This document shows, piece by piece, positions 47,541 through 59,128 of a DNA stretch of 64,000 nt. Every line of letters starts with the position of its first letter. Position 1 is the first letter of the stretch. The notes below the pieces were generated by a model, which saw nothing but the letters and a program-made list of their open reading frames with translations, was not told the DNA's origin and did no database searches. The DNA lies in contig JAVMKO010000001.1 in NCBI GenBank assembly GCA_032164245.1, positions 83,077,892-83,141,891 on the forward strand. The letters are read 5' to 3'. The position numbers and the translations under genes are program-made. The DNA comes from Sternotherus odoratus. Taxonomy: Eukaryota; Chordata; Testudines; Kinosternidae.

Positions 47541-48014
47541 TTAAAACTTTTCTGAGAACGTCAGCCTGCTGCTGCTGCTGCTTCTGGTGGCTTGTGGAGT
47601 CGAGTGGAGTGGCCCACGGAGCTTGCCCCCCCGTGTTCTCACCCCGCGTCTGGGTGGGGAAGCTATAGGAGTTGGGGAGGGGGGGAGGTGGTTACACAGG
47701 GGCTGCAGAGGTGGGCTTTGGGCATGCTGCAGCTCCACCAGAGATCGCAGCATGTCACTCTGGTCCTCCATTATGCGGAGCAAAGCATCCATGCGTCTTT
47801 CTTCACGCTCTTCCCTCTTTTCTGCAGCGGCTCTCGATTCCTGCCTCTCTCGATTCCTTGCCTGTATCATTCTTTCCCTCCATTCCGTCTGGCGGGCTGC
47901 CTCAGCACGCGAGTTCTCCAGGAGTTCAGTAAACATATCATCGCGTGTTCGCGTTTTCTTTTTACGCTTTCTTATCTGCGGTGCACGGCGGGAGGAGGAG
48001 CAGGACGGGGGATT
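47541..48014 (-). CDS. Harbinger Myb-like accessory protein, exon 2
   Basis: Second exon of the minus-strand accessory gene, 474 nt. The acceptor TTATCTCAG lies just upstream (AG at plus 48016-48015) and the exon continues in phase 0 from the exon ending at 49093. It begins NPPSCSSSRRAPQ, followed by a strongly basic RKRKKKTRTR run that should act as a nuclear signal. A coiled-coil-like charged segment comes next, with DDMFTELLENSRAEAARQ and a run rich in Arg and Glu, then MLRSLVELQ and a Pro/Ser-rich tail ending SSSSSRLTFSEKF before the stop. This layout matches the C-terminal half of turtle Myb/SANT-domain proteins I know from annotation. The frame is fully open; a more upstream acceptor (CCCACAG, near 48032) would break the phase. 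Confidence 0.8.
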   Translation of the reverse strand, partial: NPPSCSSSRRAPQIRKRKKKTRTRDDMFTELLENSRAEAARQTEWRERMIQARNRERQESRAAAEKREEREERRMDALLRIMEDQSDMLRSLVELQHAQSPPLQPLCNHLPPSPTPIASPPRRGVRTRGGKLRGPLHSTPQATRSSSSSRLTFSEKF

Positions 48015-48668
48015 CTGAGATAATTGTTCATCTGTGGGCGAGTGTGGGAAAAGAAAGTTTGAAAGTTATGAGACAGATACATTCAAGGTTAGGAGGCAGA
48101 TGCAGTCTCGGACGGTACACAATGGGAGTACTATGCCGTTTGCAACCTCAGTATTCAGAGGCCTGATATGATTTCTGTACAAGGTCATGTTCTACACCTA
48201 AAAGTGACTGAATAGCTCACAGAAAAGTCAGAGCATCTCAGACACATATGCGTGCCTCAGCCCAACACAGCTTCTGAAATCACCGTGCAGCCGGCCATGG
48301 TAAGTTAAAAGTGGCACTTGCATATTGTAGAGTAGCCCCACCCCCTTCCCCCCACCGCGTGGCGCCCACTGACCCCACCGCGTGGCGGCCACTCGCTATG
48401 GGCTAAGGTCTTTTGGGGGCTCTTCAGACCGCTTGCGGACTGTTCAGCTTCCCTGCTAGCTACCGCTACGGGCTTGGGGGGGGGGGGGTTGGGTGCGCAT
48501 TGGATCTGAAGCGGAAGCAACCGCGTGCAGACTGCTCAGATTCCCTGCTAGCTACCGCTATGGGCTGGGGGGGGGGGCGGCCAGCGTTCGTGGGGGGGGG
48601 GGGGTGCTGTTGGTCGGTCCTCAGCAGAACTTTGCAGCTGGGAATCTTTATCTCCCTACTAATTGCAG

Positions 48669-48981
48669 TCCGTATCTCAAACAGGCAACCCTGAATGACA
48701 TCACTTTGCTGAGAATTTCTCGGAGAGATAGGGAGCGCATGCTCCTTGACTCCATGCAAAGTCCCGGTCCATATGCCGCAATGCTAGCCTGCTCAATGGT
48801 ACCAGACAACTTACTACTTTCGTGGCGTGGGATGGTGTCCTATCACGGGGGACCACATAAGGCGGCTCTCCCCAGAAATCTGCTGCGCTGGATTCATCTC
48901 TACCTCTTGGATAGCTTCCTTGAAATGTCCGCGGAGGACTTATGGTCAATCCCGGAGTATATTGACAAAGTCTTTGAGTAG
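48669..48981 (+). CDS. Candidate third Harbinger ORF (terminal exon), unknown product
   Basis: On the plus strand a good acceptor (CTCCCTACTAATTGCAG, AG at 48667-48668) opens a frame of 104 codons ending in TAG at 48979-48981, with AATAAA at 49033-49038 downstream. The translation is not low-complexity: an SRRDRERMLLDSM segment, AAMLACSMVPDNLLLSW, then LPRNLLRWIHLYLLDSFLEM and EDLWSIPEYIDKVFE. It looks like a helical C-terminal domain. The frame stays open upstream of the acceptor, but through a G-rich tandem repeat that does not look coding, so I start it at the acceptor. A donor-like ATG|GTAAGT lies at 48299/48300. Splicing there in the matching phase gives an open read back only to 48208 with no start codon, so the first exon is unknown. 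I do not recognise the product. It could be a third transposon gene, an alternative 3' exon, or chance. Confidence 0.4.
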
Positions 48982-49032
48982 AAATTGACCAGCAATGAAA
49001 GCACGCTAAGACCTTAGGGCAAGTTACTCATT

Positions 49033-49038
49033 AATAAA
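49033..49038 (+). promoter_or_regulatory. Polyadenylation signal after candidate third ORF
   Basis: AATAAA (within TTAATAAATGC) on the plus strand, about 52 bases after the TAG at 48979-48981. Confidence 0.45.
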
Positions 49039-49092
49039 TGCTTCCTTTACAAAAGCACGTGTCATGTAATCCCGTAAAAAAGAAACACTTAC

Positions 49093-49722
49093 CCCCCTGG
49101 GAGGCTTGGGAGGGTACTGGATCAAGGGTAACAAACAGCTCCTGGCTCTCTGGGAACACGGGTTCTCCGCTGGGCTCCTGCTGCTCCGTGAGATTTTCCT
49201 CTTCCGCATGGTCGTCCTCCTCGGAATCAGTCTCTCCCTGACGATTATCCCATTTGCGGAGTCCACGCAGACCGGTGCGATGGTGGTGGGGGCGCCCCCC
49301 ATTATCTGATTTAGTTCATTGTAGAACCTGCATGTCCGTGGCGCGCACCCCGATCGTCCTTTTGCCTCTTTGGCTTTCTGGAACGATTGCCTCAGCTCCT
49401 TAATTTTCACGCGGCACTGTGTGGTGTCTCTGTTGTGGCCCCTTTCTAACATGGCCTTGGAGACTCTTCCATAGGTGTTGGCATTCCGTTTGTTGTTCCG
49501 TAGTTCCAACATCACGGATTCCTCTCCCCAGATAGCGATGAGATCCAGCACCTCACGAGTGGACCATGCTGGAGCTCTTCTCCTCTGGCTGGTTTCCAGG
49601 GCAGATGAGCTCTGCAAGGAGTCTTGTGATGCTGAGCTCTGCATGGCGGCTAGTGCTGCTGATTGCTCTGAATGGCGACTGAGCTGTTCAGGTGAGCTGG
49701 CCAAACAGGAAATGGTATTCAA
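49093..49722 (-). CDS. Harbinger Myb/SANT-like accessory protein, exon 1
   Basis: First coding exon, 630 nt in phase 0 if started at the ATG at 49722; an inner Met at residue 27 (MQSSASQ) is an equally likely start. The DNA-binding trihelix/Myb-SANT-like domain covers about residues 52-140: APAWSTREVLDLIAIWGEE, LRNNKRNANTYGRVS, GHNRDTTQCRVKIKELRQ and CRFYNELNQIMGG. The C-terminal part of the exon is acidic and proline-rich in its relatives; here it ends YPPKPPRG. The donor GTAAGT (plus 49092-49087) is perfect. With the exon at 48014-47541 the product is about 367 residues with no disabling change visible, in contrast to the broken transposase of the same element. Role by family: binds subterminal repeats and partners the transposase. 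Confidence 0.85.
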
Positions 49723-50420
49723 ATGTTCCCAGGTCTTATCTACCTGGCCAGAGCAGCGAGTTCAGAGTGCAGTGCAGAGCGGTCTTCAGTGGAGCAGTGA
49801 GGCAGTCCAGAGAGGTCAGAATGGAGCATTGTGGGACAGCCTCTGGAGGCTATTAATGTCGGGTTCCGTCTTCACTAGCCCACAGTTGAGCTTGGAATGT
49901 CGAGATTAGCCTTATTTCTCTCGTCAGGCTGGAGTTCCAAATTCGATCTTGAGGGCCCTTTACATCAACGTTAAGGGCATGTATGTGAAGACAGGTACAC
50001 ATTTAATTCGACCTAACGTCGTTAACATCGAATTAAAGTGGTAGTGAAGACAGGGCCATAGTGTAAATCAAACTTGTACTGTATATTAGAAGAGAAATGC
50101 TTTATAGCAATTCAGCCTAAGCAGCTATTCCTAGCCTTTCCCCCCTCACTCATCCAAATTCAAAGTCATGTTCAGGCACTCTTTTGGCGGGGGGGGGGGG
50201 GGGGGAGGGGGGATTAAGAGAAATGAGCTCTTCTATGCAAAAAATGTCTCAGATAGTAATTCAGAGATGCTAGTGAAGTGATCTGAAACAACAAAATAAA
50301 CCTGCTCATTCTTAAAAGTCAGAGAGCTTTGTACGTGCCTCCTGGTGCTAACTTCTTAAGTGCTCAGCATACTGGCAAATCCTGAAGTCCATCTATGCCC
50401 AGGTCACTGCTTCCTACAGC

Positions 50421-50561
50421 TCTCATTGACCGGGAATGGTGAACTGCGGCCAGTGGGAGCTGCGAGTGGCCGAACGTACAGCCACTCAGGTAAACAAAAC
50501 ATCTTGCAGCCAGCCAGGGGCTTACCCTGGCCAAGCCACGGAACAAGTTTGGGAACCCCTG
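50421..50561. mobile_element. hAT MITE fragment, left end missing
   Basis: The right half of a non-autonomous hAT element: GAACTGCGGCCAGTGGGAGC, AGGTAAACAAAACATC, CAGGGGCTTACCCTGG and the terminal GTTTGGGAACCCCTG. The last reads back as CAGGGGTTCCCAAAC, a common hAT end. The left terminus is not visible. Confidence 0.5.
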
Positions 50562-51494
50562 GTGTAGATGCTTCCTACAGTTATGGAAAGAGTTGTTCTG
50601 TCAGTGTCGGTAATGTACCCCCCAAGAAGTGGTAACTACATCAACAGAAGAATTCTTCTGTCATCCTAACCAGGTCTATACCAGTGCTTAAGTCATTTTA
50701 ACTAAGATGTTCCGGGGTTGAATTTTTTCACACACTGCCATTTTTGGTCAAAAATTTTCAAATTTTAATTGATTTTTTTTTAACTTCCCTTCTTTTCCTC
50801 CTAATTTTTTACCAGTTCTGTATGATGCCACATCACAGCAGTTAGGAGTGGTAAGAACTGGAGCAAGATGACATTTGGTAGGAAGGCCTTGGTCAGCTTT
50901 CAAAGTGAAGGGTTATACCAGTTTCTTGTCCCATTGTTCCCAAGTGACCAACATTTTGAAATGTAGACCTGTTGACCATCATAAGACCTCCAAACCCTGC
51001 TAAATATAAAGAGAGGGGAAAGTATTTGTTCTGTCTCCTCAGAGTTGGTCGTTTCTGGGAATGACAAGCACAGAATTGTTTTGCTTTGGTCTGAAAATGA
51101 AAGCAATGTAAAATACACATGGGGTTTTGGGTTAAAAATATATTTTAATTTTACCAGACACACTCTTTCTCATAAAAGGATTCAACAAGGTTGGAAAGGG
51201 TGGTTTAATTATATTCAGTGAAGCTGGGGCATCAAAGAACTTCAAGCTTTTAGAAACTTTAGTATATTTCTGATGTTGGCATAAAACCAGCATTTCAGAT
51301 GTCTGCTCAGGGCTGCCTCCATATGGTTCTATTATTGCTGACCCCAAATAGTTGTTCTTCGCCCATTGCAAGAACTAGTGCCAGAAAGATTTTGGAAACC
51401 TGTATCTGTAAAACAATCTCTCTCTAATGAAGCTTGTTTCTCCCCCCCCTCCCCTCCCTTTTCTTCCTTCCCCCACTCCTTTTTTTCCTGTTAG

Positions 51495-51698
<204 letters not shown>

Positions 51699-53225
51699 TA
51701 AACTAAACTGGGGGGAAAGCTGAAATTTATTTTTAAATGCCTGTACAATTGCGGTTTCTGGTGTTGGAGTATGTGTACTCTTCTTGCTGATTTTCTTCAC
51801 AACAATGCAGGATCATTTGCCAACACTCATTTGGGGCAATTTGTTTTTCCTATTATTTTGGTGGGGGTGGGGAGTTCAGGAATAAGTGGGGAGAGGAATT
51901 ATTACCTGCTGAAATGTGATTCTAGTTAACTTTAGATGTTTTTAATAATCAAATAACTTCATTATTTTACATTATCTGTATTAATAAATCCAAACAGATT
52001 GTTTTAAACATAACCTCTATTTATTATCACTGAAAATTAGGAGAACCTACCTGGCGTGATGCAAGGGAGGGCAGATTATAGCCTGCAATTATATGAATGA
52101 AAGTAAAATATTTCCTACTTCTGTTAATAAGTGGATAGAGGCATCTGCTGGATATAAAGTGTCTGGGGTAGATTCCCTCACTCCTATCCACTGCCATTAC
52201 CTCCCCATAGTCTGTCACATCATTTGAGGAGGACAGAGCCATTTTCAAAGGAAATGGATAAGGAAGGAGGGGCTAGCCACACAACGCCCATTAAAAACAA
52301 TAGCACTCAGTGACTTTGGACTCCTATTTTCTCTCCCAAGTTTATCACTACTGCCACACCATGCTCACTCTTTAAATAATGAAACCTTTTTTGTTGTTTG
52401 ATATTTTTCTTCTCCTCAGACTGGCTAGGTGGGATGACTACCACTTGTTCCCAGATCACAGAGAGATTTGATTCTTTAATGGAGCCATGAATTTCCAGCA
52501 TGCCTGACATATGTACTTATAAAATCAGTCTTTAACCATTATTTTAGGCCTCTCTAGTCCATTCCTCAGTTTTTCCATTAGTCTTCTCACAATAACTTGG
52601 AAAAGACCTCTTTGGGACAATTCAGTGTGCTCCTGAGACAGTACTTAGCACAACGGTAGTAATACTGCTGTTAAGGGAAGTTATCTCCTCTATAGGAGTC
52701 TGACACCATATCCTACTCCATTCTGGTGGGCAGTTTTAGAGCTATTGATTCTCTTAGTGGAAATGTTCAGATACCAATTATTGGCTAGAAATGGTTCTTT
52801 GAAATCTTGTGATGCTTTCATCTGGTGTTTCAGCAAGTAAAAGTATTTTCAAAGCAGGTGTAGGATGGAGAGGGTAGAACTTCCTTCTGTGGGATCCTGG
52901 GGGATAGCAAATATTACACTCCAGCACAGCCTTTTCCCATTTACAAACACACACACAGAGAAACATCTGAAGTCTGTGGTTCTGTTTGTTTCCAGGGAGT
53001 CTAAATTTTCCAGTTGATCATGATTTAGAGAGGCTGACCGTTCAAATTCTCTTTTTTAGGGCAACCTATGTAGAAGAGGTTTACATTGAGGATGGTCTTT
53101 CAGCATAGACATGTCAAATGTGTTACCTTGAGAGGCCCAAAATAAATTTGTGGTTATGGCCTGTAACCGAAGGCTATAGAGTTAGGGATGTCCTGTGTCC
53201 TTGGTCCTCAAAGGGTCTCCCACAA

Positions 53226-53330
53226 ATTCATAGATTCAAAGAGTTTAAAGCCAGAAGGAACCGACAGATCCTCTCGTCTGACCTGTATATCACAGGCACT
53301 TAAATTTCACCCTGATACCGCTGTATAGTT
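53226..53330 (-). repeat. CR1 3' end fragment, minus strand
   Basis: TTCATAGATTCAAAGAGTTTA, then AGCCAGAAGGAACC and CTCGTCTGACCTG and TATATCACAGGC, which match the reversed 3' end of another CR1 subfamily (CATAGATTTTAAGGCCAGAAGGGACC, TCTAGTCTGACCTCC). Short and old. Family order is shown in part only. Confidence 0.65.
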
Positions 53331-54485
53331 CCTTCCGTCACAGGGTATTGTGAGGAAAAATCCATCAGTAAAAACAAGAGGTTTGTGCAAAGATAAAGGA
53401 GAGAGAATATGGCCCTTATGTAATAACTAATGTGTAGTTGGTAAAGTTACTATTACATTCAGCATCACTCAGTTGGGGGGGGGGGAATGATACACAATGT
53501 TTTTTAGAACCATTGCTATTTCTCTCCTTTGCTTTATTTGCTCCTCCGCATATGCAGTTACCAGAGTTGCTCAGTCAGGGTAGCTGAGTGCACAAATTAC
53601 CCATATAAATATGTGCACTTGGTTATTTGAAAATCTGTTCACTGAAGTGGCACCATTAGGCTTCAGAGTTAACACATCATTGAGATTAATATGGGAAATA
53701 CATCTCTCTTAGATTGTTTTAAAAATATTGTTTCAGCCTGTGTCACATTTAGAAGGTTATCTCTGTAGCCATAAGGGCTAGATATTTATTAATATTGTAG
53801 TGGAAATTTTCATTCTGTGTAATCTGAATTTATCATTGAGGGCTGGGTATATGCATTAAGGGGACCAGATCCGGCTTGTCAGCTATGAGTCTGACATTCC
53901 TGCGCCTCCCTCTCTCCCTGTCTCCCAAAGTTAAGCATGCTGCAGTAACTCTTTCTGTAGGGTAGATTTTTTAAACAAACCATATATTAGTATTAACTTC
54001 AAAGGTTTCTGTCTGTAGGCAGTCTGGTACGGGCAGGCTTGTGAGGCTTAATTTACACAGGTTAGGTTTTCTGTTCATCTCACATTGGATTCTGACAGTT
54101 CCAAACTCAAGAAGCCATCTAGCCTAGGGGCAGGAAAACAAGACTATTGAACATACACATTCATGGATAAAGTGCTGTAAAATGTTTCAGGCAGTAAAAC
54201 CTAGTGTAGCCAATTCACTTTCATTGCAGAAATTGTGTGAATTCTGCTGAGAAAAGAACAAGTCCTAAACTATATTCTCTGCCATCAGTCATAGAATTTT
54301 TAAAAGGCCCCATCAGCTAATTATTTTGTTATATTTATTCTTCCATCCTCTTAACAAGGAAAGATTTTTTTTCCCCTCCAAGTTTCTGATTGTCTTTAAT
54401 TATTTAATAAACATTGATTTCCCCTAGTCCAGGTTTGAATGGGGCAGAGCCATTTTAGGTCTGACTTTATCACTCTTATTTGCAT

Positions 54486-54740
54486 TACACATGGAGGCCC
54501 CAACTTTGATCAGGACCCCATTGTGCTAGATGGTGAGAGACAGTCCCTGCCTCAAAGAACTTACAGTCTAAAAAGACAAGATAGACAAAGGAAGTATTAT
54601 TAATGCTTTCCTTTTATAGAGGAAAACTGAGCCACAGGGCGATTAAGTGATTTGCCAAAGGTCATACAACCAGTCTGTGGCATAACTGGGAACTGAAACC
54701 AGATCTCCCAAGTCCCAAACCAGTGTCATTACGATGAAAT
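54486..54740 (+). repeat. MIR/CORE-SINE-like element
   Basis: Contains GAGGAAAACTGAGCCACAGG, GCGATTAAGTGATTTGCC, AAAGGTCATACAACCAGTCTG, GGGAACTGAAACCAGATCT and CCCAAACCAGTGTCATTACG, in the same order as the MIR core (GGAAACTGAGGC, TTGCCCAAGGTCA, GAACCCAGGTCT, CCAGTGCTC). The upstream part (GACCCCATTGTGCTAGATGG, GACAGTCCCTGCC) is the usual partner sequence in amniotes. Ancient SINE; transcribed by RNA polymerase III when intact. The third string is listed for order and is 21 bases long in the sequence region 54658-54678. Confidence 0.7.
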
Positions 54741-57700
54741 CATTTTTCCTCTGACTATATTGCCATGGGAACCAGGTTTTTTTTTAAACATTGTTCCATC
54801 AAAAATGTCTTCTAATACAGTCAAAAAGTCAATACTGATGGGGCCGAAACATATTAGAGCCATGTTTAAAAGCCATGTTGTAGCCTACTTATATCTTTAG
54901 AGCCCAATACAGAATTTATTCGCTGTTTTCAAGAGTCTCCTCCCTTTGACTTGCATATTTAATCATGTTGTTTCCTACTTGATTTCCATATCTCCTTCTC
55001 CTTTTTGGAGTAGTGTGGACCAGTCTTTTTTCTTCTACATTCTTTTCTTTTCTTTTTTTCTACTTTCTCTCTTTCTCTTTTCCCCATCCCCACCTCTCTT
55101 GCTTTGGCCTCTTGGTAATTAGATGAGTGAAAAGCACACAGTAGTATCTTTATAAGGCAGCTGGGATTGTTGTTGCTGTTGGACAAGGTTCTTCAATTTA
55201 CCTTTAATCTCATTAGGTTACAACCCAGCCTGTGGTGCGAGACCTATGACCAAACAGAAACATATTCCTCCAACAACAACCTAGGCTGTGAACCACAAAA
55301 CTAAGATGTGAATGTTATTCAGACTAGGGAGACTTGCAGGAGCCATCTATAACTTTGTTCTGCTGCCTCTTATGGGTATGGGTCTCCACACAGAGATAGA
55401 ATTAGGCATTGCCTACTGGCAGCTAGCACTTGCTCTCCTTCCTTGGTTTTGCCTCGTCATTGTCACATGTAAGCAACAACTCCAAAGCATGTGTGAGAGC
55501 CGAGCAGTTCCTGGAGGGGATTGGTGTTGAAGAGTCAGGTTTAGACTTAATGCTATCATTTAATTCCAAACGGGCTTTGGCGATTCTTGGGACAAACCCT
55601 AAGCATACCACTCTTGGAGAATGTAGCTAGTCTCTGATGCCACTGTAATGCATGTGCAATGTCAGTCAATTCCACAATCCAGTTGGCCACTTGCCTTTGC
55701 AGCTGTACTTAACTATAAATATTTGGAAGTTGTTTACAGTCAGTTGATTTATAGTAAGTAAAATAAATTGTATATTTCACATGATTCCATATGTAGATCA
55801 GGTTATCTACCGTGTCTACATTTGTTTTCTATGTATAAAATTTTTCTCTGAAAAGTTTCTTAAAGAATTAAGATATACACACCGTGCCCTATTGTTGAAG
55901 CAGCCAAAGAGAACAGTGGACAGATATGAACTGAAATCCAAGTTCTTATACTTTGCATGGATAAACACAAGCTACAGAACCTGTTTGCTTTGTGTCAAGA
56001 GCTCAAACAATGATAAAAATCTGTACTGACATCATAAATACCAGAAAAGGTCAACAGTGAATTGGGTGCAGGGTCTAGTGCCCACAGCTGAAAAGGGATT
56101 GGCACATAGTCAATCCTAAACTTTAAAATTGTAAACATTCAGCATGTAGGCTTTGGCACATTACTCTGCAGATTGCCTGAGGTAACAATCTAAATTCATG
56201 CAATCTCGCACCTTCTTTAGCAGAAAAAAGAAATTCTTGTCCAGGTGGTTTAGTAATGCTCCTACAAGAACTATTATCTGTACAGTTTATATATCGTGTG
56301 TGTGTGTGGTGCTTTTAATTTTGGTGTGAAGTTAATGTGCCTGAAAGTGAGGGGCTGACAAATCAACTAGAGTCAGGAATAGTGTAGGAAGGTTCTGTTT
56401 CGGTTTCCCCCAGTGTAGCTCTCTCAGAGTAGCTCAGTCTCGATCATTTCTGCTCCTTAGCCTTGGCCTTTCCTATACAAAGACAACACTCAGTCCTTTT
56501 TTGCACGTAACTATAGTTCACATCCTGTCTTAGGTCTCAGGTGACAGTAAATTTTAGATGTTCATCTCAGCTTCAAATGGATGTTTGAATGCATCATAAA
56601 ACCACCATATGCATGTAACCCCCTTGGGGTTTAGCGAGCATGGCAACTTTACAACCTTGTCCTGAGGCAGAGGAAGTGCTGGTTGTTCAAGGGGAGAGAC
56701 GTCGAGAGAGGGAGAGGACAGGGGTATGAGAATGTCTGTAGCTCCAGAAAAGAGGAGCTACAGTGAGCAAGCCCTCACATGATGAAGCAGCCAAGAACCA
56801 CCCTGAAGACTGAGCAGGACAGAGTGGCCTACTAGGGATGCCCCAGGATGGGAGCCAGGAGGAGCACTGTGCCAGAAGAAATCACCTGAGAAGGACAAAC
56901 TGGAGTCAGACCCAGTATCACTGTCACCCAGACCTGTCTGGGGCCATGAGTACTGGGGCTTATGACCTTGCACTGGGGATAAGGAGAGAGGCTGTAGCTA
57001 GTTAAGTGGATGGAGGGTCTGCCACTCTGTTGGGTTTGCAGAGTGCAGCAGAAGAGGGGTTTGCTGGGAAAAGTTTATTGGTGCAGAGGATGACCAGGAG
57101 CATCCGAGATTCACTGCTGAACTAGAATTCTGCCCAGAATTCTTGAACTCTGAGTCTAGATGCATGGCTCAGTGTCTACCCTTTCATATTGTGGTACCAC
57201 TGGGCCCATAAGTCCTCATGTTGTTCCCCATCTTTTCTCGCTGTTGTTTTTCTCCCTTCATCTTTAAATAAGTATTTCCTATATTTGTTGTACTATTGTG
57301 GGTGTGTGCATGCATATACTCGGGGGGTAGGGGAGTGTTGGAACAGGTGCCCCTGGGGTGAAAGGGATTTTCCCTGCTGCATTCCATGTGCATCTTTTCT
57401 TGGCTAGAGCCATCTGCAGAGGAGATTCCATCTTGGCCATGAGAAAACCAGGGTTTTTTCCCCAGAAGGCCCTGTAGTCCAGTCTGACGTCCTATTCACA
57501 GTAAAATCACTAAAGCTTTCTGAGACTGGATCTGTGCAGGCTGTATCAGGCATTACTTGTGAACAATCCTACAGCCACGTTTCTGTTTATTCTGGTCCAT
57601 ACAGTAGGGGTTTTCATTTTCTAACTAATCAAGAGATGGCATTAAGCAACTCGCACCTTGGAATGTATGGAAATCCACAATACAAGTTGTTCATTTAAAG

Positions 57701-59128
57701 AAGGAAAGAGGATCAGATAGTGGCACCATGCATAAAAATAACTGAATGTGGCTATTAAAATTATCTGAATTCTTATAGGTATCAAAACAGGTTGATCATA
57801 CTTTTCTTTTTATGACCAAACATCTGTTAGTTTCTGAAAGACCCGTGTAAGTGTTTTATGGTTGGACTACTGAATATCACTCTCTTAGGGTTATTCCACA
57901 AATGAAATAGATCTTCTCTTTGAAGAGGGTCCTGTGGAGATTGTATCTGTTTAAAGTTTCCTATTCCTGATGATTGCAACATGTTTTCTCATTTTTCCAC
58001 TGCAAAAATGTTGAAGCCTCATCAACAAGCTATATGATAGCTATAGCTGATAAGAAATTCTGGGGTGTGTGGTGGTACTTCCGTATCTCCATATGCTGCT
58101 GGGTAATTTACTTCTAGTTGTGGGACTAGCAAGAGATGTGGATTGGCCCTGGCAAAGGGCCTGTGGGGCTTCATACTGAAGTCATCTGAGTGAACAATGG
58201 AAAAGCCTGAAAGCATGATTGAAAGTAAAGACTAAGTTTCAATGACTGGGGGGATACAGCAAGGAAATATTTACAGACCTCGTGGGGCTGGGATGAACAC
58301 TTAATCATTCTCCCTCTGGTCAGACAAATTTGTCTGGACATTTGCATGCAAAGAGAACCTTTTCCTTTATAATTGCTCTTCTGCTTTTGCCAGGATATTC
58401 CTTTAGTGATGATGCAGCTCATGAGAATGTTGACATCAGCAAATAAATGCACAGGAGAGAGTTTATTACACTGCGCAGCATGCACACGTTCCAACTTGCG
58501 GGCTTTGATGTAGCAAGTGGCTCTTGCCCACAGAGTTTTGTGTATATGTTACACCCAAATTAAATGGTTACTGATTTTTAAATAGCTGTAGTTGTTCTAG
58601 TAGCGGAACAGGTTCTGCGTCCAATTCTGTCTCCAGGAAAAAAACAAACTAGAGGCTATAGTCCAGTGCTGTATAGAAACTTGGGAGACCTCTTAGGGGA
58701 AATCCTGATATATCAAATATGATCCTTTTTCTTTGCTTTTTGGTTTCTGAGCCTTTAGGATACACTTCTTTCATGTTTTCATGATTTTCTCCAAAATTAT
58801 TAGGGCTATTAACTTACTTCATTACAAATTAAAACTGAGATTCACTTGCCATCTTTTGATTCCAGCAACTGGGGCTTTTAGAAAACACCAGATATCATGA
58901 GACTTACAACAAAATCACAAAACTTGACATTGCAGAAGGCCTGAGGAATGTTTCTATCTCTTCAGCACCAATATAGAGTTTTCTCAGTATCTCTGTTCTC
59001 TTCTCAAGTCTGTGTTGGCACATGTGACAAAGCTCTGTCCTTATCTTCGTGGATCCCGCGTTTCCTGGTGGATTTCACTAGCCTCAGAGGCTCACTGTGA
59101 CCCTCCATATGACCCTCTCTCTCTAGAG

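Larger units (their letters stand above)
48015..49092 (-). other. Intron of the Harbinger Myb-like gene
   Basis: A 1,078-bp intron on the minus strand, GT at plus 49092-49091 and AG at 48016-48015. On the plus strand it contains a G-run minisatellite (CTGCTAGCTACCGCTA followed by 10-12 G, at about 48450 and 48548) and a separate open frame with splice and polyadenylation signals (48669-48981). Confidence 0.7.
45623..50057 (+). mobile_element. PIF/Harbinger transposon, 4.4 kb, near full length
   Basis: Inverted ends GGGTATGTCTTCACTAC and GTAGTGAAGACAGGGCC, flanked by ATA on both sides (45620-45622, 50058-50060). It carries the two genes that define the superfamily: a DDE transposase (plus strand, 45984-47286) and a Myb/SANT-like protein (minus strand, two exons in 49722-47541). 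The two genes converge on overlapping polyadenylation signals. A third open frame on the plus strand (48669-48981) lies in the intron of the minus-strand gene. In known Harbinger systems the Myb-like protein is needed for nuclear entry of the transposase and its recruitment to the transposon ends. Confidence 0.92.
19044..51494 (+). other. LARGE1 intron between exons B and C
   Basis: A 32,451-bp intron and the main transposon-rich part of the window. Stretches where I see no gene and no confident repeat: 19995-21085 (probably old degraded repeats), 22881-29451, 31966-32566, 32963-34763, 36626-37529, 39002-40975, 41131-41609, 42541-42946, 43801-45619 and 50563-51494. The last ends in the pyrimidine tract of the next exon's acceptor. 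Confidence 0.85.

Noticed and set aside
48208..48299. A first exon for the candidate third Harbinger ORF ending at the donor-like ATG|GTAAGT
   Set aside because: In the phase needed to join 48669 it is open only to 48208 and has no start codon; other phases run into a stop soon after the join. Kept only as a note.
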